A DNA stretch of 6,141 bases from an uncultured Odoribacter sp. (GTDB lineage: Bacteria; Bacteroidota; Bacteroidia; Bacteroidales; Marinifilaceae). The notes beneath the pieces are model-generated. The model ran no database searches and had not been told where the DNA came from. It worked only from the letters and a program-made list of their open reading frames with translations. Of the stretch, positions 1 to 5,560 are shown one piece after another. Every line of letters starts with the position of its first letter. The stretch's first letter is position 1. Made by a program: the position numbers and the translations under genes. Location of the stretch: the NCBI GenBank assembly GCA_947176455.1, contig CAMWQQ010000096.1, forward strand, positions 1 to 6,141, given 5' to 3'.

Positions 1-2513
1 AACGGGTCGGTTTTCAGGATGCCTTTCTTGATGTATTCCGGCAGGAATTTACCGGCGTCGTCACGAGAGTAGCCGAAAGTCATCTGAGTCAAGTCGTTGG
101 TTCCGAATGAGAAGAATTCGGCAACTTCAGCGATTTGGTCGGCAGTGATGGCGGCACGCGGGATTTCAATCATGGTTCCTATCATATAGTTAACCTTGCA
201 TCCTTTTTCCTCGAATACCTGTGCGGCAACGCGACGGATAATCTCTGCCTGCTGTTTCAGCTCTTTTATGGTGCCTACCAGCGGTACCATGATTTCCGGA
301 CGCGGGTCTAAGCCACGTTTTTTCAGATTGCAGGCGGCTTCCATGATGGCACGTGCCTGCATTTCGGTGATTTCAGGATAGGTCACGCCCAGACGGCAAC
401 CACGATGTCCCAGCATGGGGTTGAATTCATGCAGTGCGTCTACTTTTTCTTTGATGCGTTCTACCGGAATACCCAGTTTCTGTGCCATGTATTGCTGTGA
501 AGCCGGTTCGTTCGGCGTAAATTCATGCAAAGGCGGGTCGAGCAGACGAATGGTCACGCCCAGTCCGTTCATGGCTTCCAGGATGCCTTCAAAGTCGCCC
601 CGTTGCATCGGCAGGATTTTGTTCAACGCTTCGCGACGTCCTTCTACGGTTTCGGAGAGAATCATTTCGCGCATGGCGTCGATGCGGTGTCCTTCAAAGA
701 ACATGTGTTCCGTCCGGCAAAGTCCCACACCCTTGGCTCCGAAATCACGTGCCTTGCGGGCGTCTTTCGGGGTGTCGGCATTGGTACGCACGTACATGCG
801 GGTGTATTTTTCAGCCAGGTTCATGATGGTGGTGAAGTCTTCGTTCAAGGTGGCGTCTTCAGTTTCAACTTTGCCAAGATAAACTTCGCCGGTAGAACCG
901 TTCAAGGAAATCCAGTCACCTTCTTTGATGCAGGTGCCGTTAACGGAGAAGTTGCGTTTGGCGTAATCAACTACGATATCGCCTGCTCCGGAAACGCAAC
1001 ATTTACCCATACCGCGGGCAACTACGGCAGCGTGTGAGGTCATTCCTCCGCGAGCGGTGAGGATACCTTCGGATACGTTCATGCCTCGCAGGTCTTCCGG
1101 AGAGGTTTCCAGACGTACCAGTACCACTTTTTCGCCCCGGTTTTTCCATTCTTCGGCTTCATCGGCGAAGAATACGACACGACCGCAGGCTGCACCCGGA
1201 GATGCGGGCAATCCTTTGGTGATGACGTGGGCTTTTTTCAGGGCCTCTTTGTTGAATACGGGGTGGAGGAGTTCATCCAATTTTGCCGGTTCCTGACGCA
1301 ACAATGCCGTTTTTTCGTCAATCATGCCCTGTTTGAGCATGTCGACTGCCATTTTTACCATGGCGGCACCGGTCCGTTTGCCGTTACGGGTCTGCAACAT
1401 CCACAGTTTGCCGTCCTGGATGGTAAATTCCATGTCTTGCATATCGTGGAAGTGGTCTTCCAGTTTTTCCTGAACGGCGTTCAAGTCTGCATAAGCTTGA
1501 GGCATGGATTCTTCCAGTGAAGGATATTTGGAGGCACGTTCTTCTTCGGAAATGCCTTGCTGTTTTGCCCAGCGGCGGGAACCCTCGATTGTGATTTCCT
1601 GCGGGGTGCGGATTCCGGCAACCACGTCTTCACCTTGTGCGTTAATCAGGTATTCTCCGTTGAAGATGTCTTCTCCGCTGGCAGCGTCACGGCTGAAAGC
1701 CACGCCGGTTGCAGAGTTGTTGCCCATGTTTCCGTATACCATGGATTGTACGTTTACGGCGGTACCCCATTCTTCCGGTATCTGGTTCAACTGGCGGTAC
1801 AGAACGGCGCGTTCAGTCATCCATGAGTCGAATACGGCACAGATAGCTCCCCACAATTGCTCCCACGGACAAGTCGGGAAGTCTTTGCCGGTTTTGTTCT
1901 TGACAACTTTCTTGAAGTTTTCAACCAGCACTTGCAGGTCTTCCACGGTGAATTCCGTGTCGTTCTTGATATGTTTGGCTTCTTTCAGTTTGTCGATTTC
2001 CACTTCAAACGGATTGTGTTCGCCTTTTCCGGCGGCAACCCCCATAACCACGTCGCCGTACATCTGGATGAAACGACGGTAGGAGTCCCATGCGAACCTT
2101 GCGTTTCCTGATTTTTCCGCCAGCAATTTCACGGCATCGTCATTGATACCGAGGTTCAATACGGTATCCATCATTCCCGGCATGGAAACGCGGGCACCGG
2201 AGCGTACGGAAACCATCAGCGGGAAAGCTTCGCCTTTGGAGCCGAACTTGGCGTTCATGATTTTTTCCATGTGCGCGATGCCGGCTTTGACGTCTTTTTC
2301 GATTAATTTTACAACAGCGTCTTTTCCTTGCTGGTTGTAAAGGGTACAAACTTCAGTTGTGATTGTAAAACCTGCAGGCACAGGCAGACCGATGAGGTTC
2401 ATCTCTGCCAGGTTGGCTCCTTTGCCGCCAAGCAGATTTTTCATATCTGCCTTACCTTCAGCTTTTCCGTCTCCGAATGTGTAAACGTACTTGGTACTCA
2501 TATTTTTGTTCAT
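1..2513 (-). CDS. ppdK: Pyruvate, phosphate dikinase (PPDK), C-terminus cut by the window edge
   Basis: This cytoplasmic enzyme interconverts pyruvate + ATP + Pi and PEP + AMP + PPi, linking glycolysis and gluconeogenesis. The frame is open from an ATG at 2513 to the left edge, giving 837 codons. In order, it shows an N-terminal ATP-grasp-type nucleotide-binding domain (LLGGKGANLAEM, Lys31; VSVRSGARVSMPGMMDT, Arg104; LQTRNGKRT, Arg376), the swivelling phosphohistidine domain (GGMTSHAAVVARGMG, catalytic His494), and the PEP/pyruvate TIM barrel (CRTEHMF, Arg600; LLDPPLHEF, Arg656 just before it; IGTMIEIPRAA, Glu783; FGTNDLTQM, Asn806). These correspond to Lys22, Arg92, Arg337, His455, Arg561, Arg617, Glu745 and Asn768 of the Clostridium symbiosum enzyme as I remember it. 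The catalytic Cys (CGEHGG motif) should fall near residue 869, outside the window. An in-frame ATG at 2501 (residue 5) is an alternative start, and neither has a clear Shine-Dalgarno. Identity is essentially certain. Confidence 0.98.
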   Translation of the reverse strand, partial: MNKNMSTKYVYTFGDGKAEGKADMKNLLGGKGANLAEMNLIGLPVPAGFTITTEVCTLYNQQGKDAVVKLIEKDVKAGIAHMEKIMNAKFGSKGEAFPLMVSVRSGARVSMPGMMDTVLNLGINDDAVKLLAEKSGNARFAWDSYRRFIQMYGDVVMGVAAGKGEHNPFEVEIDKLKEAKHIKNDTEFTVEDLQVLVENFKKVVKNKTGKDFPTCPWEQLWGAICAVFDSWMTERAVLYRQLNQIPEEWGTAVNVQSMVYGNMGNNSATGVAFSRDAASGEDIFNGEYLINAQGEDVVAGIRTPQEITIEGSRRWAKQQGISEEERASKYPSLEESMPQAYADLNAVQEKLEDHFHDMQDMEFTIQDGKLWMLQTRNGKRTGAAMVKMAVDMLKQGMIDEKTALLRQEPAKLDELLHPVFNKEALKKAHVITKGLPASPGAACGRVVFFADEAEEWKNRGEKVVLVRLETSPEDLRGMNVSEGILTARGGMTSHAAVVARGMGKCCVSGAGDIVVDYAKRNFSVNGTCIKEGDWISLNGSTGEVYLGKVETEDATLNEDFTTIMNLAEKYTRMYVRTNADTPKDARKARDFGAKGVGLCRTEHMFFEGHRIDAMREMILSETVEGRREALNKILPMQRGDFEGILEAMNGLGVTIRLLDPPLHEFTPNEPASQQYMAQKLGIPVERIKEKVDALHEFNPMLGHRGCRLGVTYPEITEMQARAIMEAACNLKKRGLDPRPEIMVPLVGTIKELKQQAEIIRRVAAQVFEEKGCKVNYMIGTMIEIPRAAITADQIAEVAEFFSFGTNDLTQMTFGYSRDDAGKFLPEYIKKGILKTDP

Positions 2514-2525
2514 TTGATTTGTAGT

Positions 2526-2539
2526 CCCCCGAGTGGGGG
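2526..2539. other. GC hairpin in the ppdK 5' leader
   Basis: CCCCC (2526-2530), loop GAGT, GGGGG (2535-2539) form a perfect 5-bp all-GC stem. On the minus strand it ends 12 bases before the ppdK ATG at 2513, so it would sit in the mRNA leader beside the ribosome-binding area and could affect initiation or mRNA stability. On the plus strand the same stem is followed by a T-rich run (2540-2558, ending in seven T's), which resembles an intrinsic terminator for transcription running antisense out of ppdK. The stem is visible in the sequence; either role is inference. Confidence 0.45.
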
Positions 2540-2611
2540 TATTGTTATTTGTTTTTTTCCAATATCATGATTTTCAATGTGTCGGATGACGCATGGTGTT
2601 GTGACATCCAG

Positions 2612-2643
2612 TTTGCGAATATAGGGTAATTTTTTTAGATATG
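2612..2643 (+). promoter_or_regulatory. Candidate distal promoter for the radical SAM gene
   Basis: TTTG (2612-2615), 20 bases, then TAGATATG (2636-2643) match TTTG-N20-TAnnTTTG with one mismatch in the second box. It overlaps almost exactly the opposed ppdK promoter candidate. Transcription from here would give a leader of about 130 bases before the ATG at 2780. It may be secondary to the closer candidate at 2730-2761. Confidence 0.3.
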
Positions 2644-2647
2644 GAAA
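2616..2647 (-). promoter_or_regulatory. Candidate Bacteroidota-type promoter for ppdK
   Basis: On the minus strand, TTTC (2647-2644), 20 bases, then TATATTCG (2623-2616) match the Bacteroidota -33/-7 consensus TTTG-N20-TAnnTTTG with one mismatch in each box and ideal spacing. Transcription would begin near 2609 and give a leader of roughly 95 bases containing the 2526-2539 hairpin. It is the best candidate I found for ppdK, but the match is imperfect. Confidence 0.35.
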
Positions 2648-2729
2648 TGTTTTTTTTCGGATTGTTGTCGGTGTCTCCGGATGATGAGTCGGGGAGGTGG
2701 TGTTTTATGGCGGATGGAGCGGGATTTGT

Positions 2730-2761
2730 ATTGGACATTCGGCATGGTCTTGTTACCTTTG
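2730..2761 (+). promoter_or_regulatory. Candidate proximal promoter for the radical SAM / deacylase unit
   Basis: TACCTTTG (2754-2761) is a perfect TAnnTTTG -7 box, and ATTG (2730-2733) lies exactly 20 bases upstream as a 3-of-4 match to the -33 TTTG box. Transcription would begin around 2766-2770, giving a leader of only about 10-14 bases before the ATG at 2780. This placement argues against the longer in-frame start at 2681, which lies upstream of the promoter. Confidence 0.45.
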
Positions 2762-2779
2762 TATTTTCAATGCGGAGAA

Positions 2780-3715
2780 ATGACGGATAAGAAAAGATAT
2801 CATGATTTCCCTTCTTTTTTCAAGGGGATGTTCCACGAGCGGGTGCAGAAACTGTCGATAGACGGCGGTTTTACCTGCCCGAACCGGGACGGTACGAAGG
2901 GAACGGGGGGATGCACTTTTTGCAATAACCGGAGCTTCAACCCGGAATATTGCCGGGCGACGGCTTCGGTGTCCCGGCAGATTGAGGAGGGACGGCGTTT
3001 TTTTGCCCGAAAGTATGATGGTCAGAAGTATCTAGCTTATTTTCAGGCTTATTCCAATACTTATGCGCCATTGGACGAGTTGCGCAGGAAATACGAGGAG
3101 GCGTTGTCGTGTCCGGATGTCGTGGGGTTGGTTATCGGTACGCGTCCGGATGCGGTTGATGAGGAGATTTTGGATTATATCGAAGGGTTGGCGAGGAAGT
3201 GTTACGTTTGTATCGAGTATGGGGTGGAGTCGGTGAATGATGCGGTTCTGGCACGGATAAACCGGGGACACACGTTCAGGGATGCCGAGACGGCTATCCG
3301 GATGACGGCGGGGCGGGGCATTCATATCGGGGCGCATCTGATTTTCGGATTGCCCGGAGAAAGTCCCCGGTCGATGCTGGAGGGTGCCGTGCGTTTGTGT
3401 GATTTGCCGATAGAGGTGTTGAAGTTACATCAGTTGCAGATTATCCGGGATACCCGATTGGCGGACGAGTATTTGGCTGACCCGTCGGCTTTCCGCCTTT
3501 ATTCGCTGGACGAGTATCTGGATTTTGTGGTGGAGGTGATTGAGCATATCCGTCCGGATGTTTATCTGGAGCGTTTTGTGAATCAGGCTCCGGAGGAATT
3601 TCTGCTTGCACCCAAGTGGGGCGTGAAGAATTTCGAGTTTGTTGCCAAGTTGGAGAAACGCCTGTGGGAAAGGGACGGTTGGCAGGGGAAAAAGTACGGC
3701 ATGTTGAATGTTTAA
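2780..3715 (+). CDS. Radical SAM protein, YhcC/YtqA-like (TIGR01212 family)
   Basis: A predicted cytoplasmic 4Fe-4S radical SAM enzyme of 311 residues. The cluster cysteines lie in GFTCPNRDGTKGTGGCTFC as Cys33, Cys45 and Cys48, a C-x11-C-x2-C spacing that marks this Elp3-related family instead of the usual C-x3-C-x2-C. Further family blocks are YLAYFQAYSNTYAP (84-97), VIGTRPDAV (118-126), INRGHTF (160-166), HLIFGLPGE (186-194), LKLHQL (214-219) and LLAPKWGVKNF (275-285). E. coli YhcC has matching blocks. The ATG at 2780 is preferred to 2681: the family begins about here, the 33 extra residues look random, GGAG lies at 2774-2777, and a promoter candidate falls inside the extension. The Bacillus subtilis relative YtqA (renamed MnmL) has been implicated in making the tRNA wobble base mnm5s2U. 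Whether this copy does the same is unknown. A deacylase gene follows after 19 bases. Confidence 0.93.
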   Translation: MTDKKRYHDFPSFFKGMFHERVQKLSIDGGFTCPNRDGTKGTGGCTFCNNRSFNPEYCRATASVSRQIEEGRRFFARKYDGQKYLAYFQAYSNTYAPLDELRRKYEEALSCPDVVGLVIGTRPDAVDEEILDYIEGLARKCYVCIEYGVESVNDAVLARINRGHTFRDAETAIRMTAGRGIHIGAHLIFGLPGESPRSMLEGAVRLCDLPIEVLKLHQLQIIRDTRLADEYLADPSAFRLYSLDEYLDFVVEVIEHIRPDVYLERFVNQAPEEFLLAPKWGVKNFEFVAKLEKRLWERDGWQGKKYGMLNV

Positions 3716-3734
3716 GAATGAATCAGGATAAGTT

Positions 3735-4226
3735 ATGATAGGACAGGAAAAAGTTTACCAAGTGTTGCGGGAACTGGGCATCGAGTTTGATTATCTGGAG
3801 CATCCCGAGGCACCGACGATTGAAATTGCCCGGCAATATTGGAAGAATCTGGACAGTACGCATTGCAAGAATCTTTTTTTCCGGAATCACAAGGGGAACC
3901 GGCATTATTTAGTGGTTTTCCATTGCGACCGGAATTTGGCCATTCACGACCTTGAACAGCGGTTGAGGCAGGGCAAGTTGAGTTTTGCATCGGAACAGCG
4001 TATGGAGAAGTATTTGGGATTGAAACCGGGTTCCGTGAGTCCTTTCGGGTTGGTGAATGATGCGGAGCATCATGTGTATGTCTTTCTGGACGAGAATTTG
4101 CGCCAGGCTCGGAAGTTGTCTTTCCATCCCAATGACAATCGCGCTTCGTTGGCTGTCAAGACGGAGGATTTTTGCCGTTATATGGATTTTACGGGCAACG
4201 AATACGAATGGATAAAGTTGTATTGA
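3735..4226 (+). CDS. YbaK/ProXp-ala-type aminoacyl-tRNA deacylase
   Basis: A single-domain cytoplasmic protein of 163 residues in the YbaK / prolyl-tRNA synthetase-associated domain family (PrdX/ProXp-ala type). Such proteins hydrolyse mischarged tRNA, typically Ala-tRNA(Pro), in trans. Visible family features are an N-terminal helix leading to EHPEAPTIE (22-30), CKNLFFRNHKGNRHYLVV (44-61) with the conserved Lys45, LSFASEQRMEKYLG (82-95), the substrate-pocket loop PGSVSPFGLVND (98-109), and SFHPNDN (129-135) with His131 and Asn135. Length and order fit a free-standing deacylase, with no synthetase attached. Substrate specificity (ProXp-ala versus other ProXp types) cannot be read from the sequence. 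The ATG at 3735 has AGGA at 3725-3728. The gene lies 19 bases behind the radical SAM gene and is probably cotranscribed with it. Its TGA stop lies inside the downstream hairpin. Confidence 0.92.
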   Translation: MIGQEKVYQVLRELGIEFDYLEHPEAPTIEIARQYWKNLDSTHCKNLFFRNHKGNRHYLVVFHCDRNLAIHDLEQRLRQGKLSFASEQRMEKYLGLKPGSVSPFGLVNDAEHHVYVFLDENLRQARKLSFHPNDNRASLAVKTEDFCRYMDFTGNEYEWIKLY

Positions 4227-4257
4227 GGCAGATGCACGTCAATCTGCCTCAATGTGA
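4218..4257. terminator. Long hairpin between convergent genes, probable terminator
   Basis: Positions 4222-4233 and 4242-4253 form a perfect 12-bp stem around an 8-base loop. In plus-strand RNA it extends by three G-U pairs and one U-A pair to about 16 bp (4218-4257). It contains the deacylase TGA stop (4224-4226) and ends about 11 bases from the M64 stop codon at 4265, as expected for a bidirectional terminator between convergent units. No strong U-run follows on either side; the minus side has only a weak ACTTTATC. It may therefore stop or stabilise transcripts with the help of other factors. Confidence 0.55.
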
Positions 4258-4264
4258 AGTCCGC

Positions 4265-5542
4265 CTATCGGCAGAGAAAGTCAATCTGTTTTAGGATAGC
4301 CCGCTTGCATACGGGGCAGAAATCATTCGTGCTGAATTCCCGCATCAGGCAGGTCTGGCAGGGACGGTACACTCCTTTGTTGACGTAGCCGCCACCTTCA
4401 AAAACTCCGATTTTGTTTTTGTATTCCTCCGTGCATGGCGTGGGTACGGGCGTGGATTTGTCTATCATTTTCTTCCACTCCTTGCGACCGAAGTCGGTGA
4501 GGGTGGTCAGGTTGGCTTCCCAGGGTTCCGTTTTGAGGGAATACATATCGCTGTATGCGGCGTCTCCGGTGTACTCGTCGCCCAAGCCCAGCAGGACATG
4601 CCCGAATTCATGCACGTATATTTTGCCGGTGCTGGTGGGGTGGTGTGCGGCACTGATGCCGTAGAAGTTGTAGATGCCTCCCCCTCCGTATTTTTGCGTG
4701 TTTGAAAGTACGTAGATGTGGTCATAGGGGACGTGTGCGGCGATGTCCCGCAGTCCCTGAAAATCTTCAATCATTTGGTAGCGTTCCGAGCCGAAGGTGT
4801 AGAATTGAGCCTTGGCAGCGGTGTTTCGCCATACGTGTTCGCCGGGGAGGGTGACTCCCGATTCGAGCGAGGGTGCCCATACCGCCCGGACGTTGAAGCG
4901 GTGCCGGTTTTCTTTGTAAGGCGAGTAGCTGAAAAATTCCTTGACGAAATTCCGGCAGGCTTCCAGGAACTTTTCTTTTTCGTTAGCGGAGTAGCCTTCC
5001 GGAATCAGGGCGAGGTCCACCCGTTGCGCCGGATTACCGGTGTAGGCGATTTCCTGCGTTTCATATAACGGGGAGAATTTCCGGATGAAACAGGAGGACG
5101 GGTCGATGCGTTGCTCCATTTTTTTCTCGAAATGCCCCTTTTTGTTTCTGGCGTATAATTCGATTCTGACCGGTGCCTTCGGAAACGGAAATACGACGGA
5201 TTCCGGGAAGGCTTTATGTATTTGCCCGGCTTCTTCGGTGGTTTGCCATTCGTTGAACAGGGTGCAGAAGCTCCGGGAGTAGATGACCTTGTTGCTGGCG
5301 AGGTCGATGATTTTGAACATTTGCACTCCGTAGCCGGTGGTATCCAGCAGGGAGACTTTCGAGCCTGCCCAGTAGGGTTCTTCTTTCAGTTCGTCGAAAA
5401 AGTAAGTTTCTTCGTTTTGGTTGCCACAGTGATAGTAATCGAAACGGAGTGTTTTTTCCAGGAAGTATTTTTCAAAGGTCGCCTGTGCCTTGAGGATGCC
5501 GGGCAACAGGATGAGCAGAAATAAAACGATTTTTGCGTTCAT
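4265..5542 (-). CDS. Secreted M64 family zinc metallopeptidase (IgA peptidase-like)
   Basis: A 425-residue exported protein. Residues 1-19 form a typical signal peptide (short basic start, Leu/Ile-rich core, LKA-QA cleavage site). No Cys follows the cleavage site, so it is not a lipoprotein. Residues about 20-165 fit the M64 N-terminal beta-domain, and about 168-420 the M64 catalytic domain. The zinc site is HEFGHVLLGLGDEY (311-324): His311, His315 and Glu312, with Asp322 as the likely third ligand. Upstream family blocks include DLALIPEGYSANE (176-188) and YGGGGIYNFYG (285-295). The C-terminus has C-x2-C-x10-C-x2-C (Cys395, 398, 409, 412), suggesting a structural metal site or disulfides. 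The family is named for the Clostridium ramosum IgA protease. IgA cleavage is unproven here, and related Bacteroides proteins have structures but no firm substrate. It starts 18 bases after the lptD stop and is probably cotranscribed with it. Confidence 0.93.
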   Translation of the reverse strand: MNAKIVLFLLILLPGILKAQATFEKYFLEKTLRFDYYHCGNQNEETYFFDELKEEPYWAGSKVSLLDTTGYGVQMFKIIDLASNKVIYSRSFCTLFNEWQTTEEAGQIHKAFPESVVFPFPKAPVRIELYARNKKGHFEKKMEQRIDPSSCFIRKFSPLYETQEIAYTGNPAQRVDLALIPEGYSANEKEKFLEACRNFVKEFFSYSPYKENRHRFNVRAVWAPSLESGVTLPGEHVWRNTAAKAQFYTFGSERYQMIEDFQGLRDIAAHVPYDHIYVLSNTQKYGGGGIYNFYGISAAHHPTSTGKIYVHEFGHVLLGLGDEYTGDAAYSDMYSLKTEPWEANLTTLTDFGRKEWKKMIDKSTPVPTPCTEEYKNKIGVFEGGGYVNKGVYRPCQTCLMREFSTNDFCPVCKRAILKQIDFLCR

Positions 5543-5560
5543 GTCTTGATGGGTTGATGG

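Noticed and set aside
525..1037. 170-residue plus-strand open frame, with other long plus-strand frames at 415-882, 1504-2082 and 1857-2111
   Set aside because: All lie antisense to ppdK, whose conserved frame runs unbroken over the same bases. The translations have no recognisable domain; they arise from ppdK codon bias.
2579..2687. Imperfect direct repeat resembling GTGTC..CGGATGA near 2579-2589 and 2670-2684 as a possible operator
   Set aside because: Only two copies with a differing interior and no symmetry, in low-complexity surroundings; not distinguishable from chance.
2770..2790. Tiny upstream frame (ATG at 2770, six codons, stop at 2788) overlapping the radical SAM start
   Set aside because: It is too short to separate from chance and shows no attenuator-like content, though it would lie at the very 5' end of a transcript from the proximal promoter.
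3032..3337. Minus-strand frame inside the radical SAM gene, and similar ones at 3723-3905, 3733-3990 and 3909-4127 over the deacylase gene
   Set aside because: These are shadows of strongly conserved plus-strand genes.
4718..5068. Plus-strand open frames antisense to the M64 gene (also 4413-4664, 5085-5282, 5216-5524), and a minus-strand frame at 4507-4770
   Set aside because: They overlap the well-supported M64 frame and have no start context or family features.
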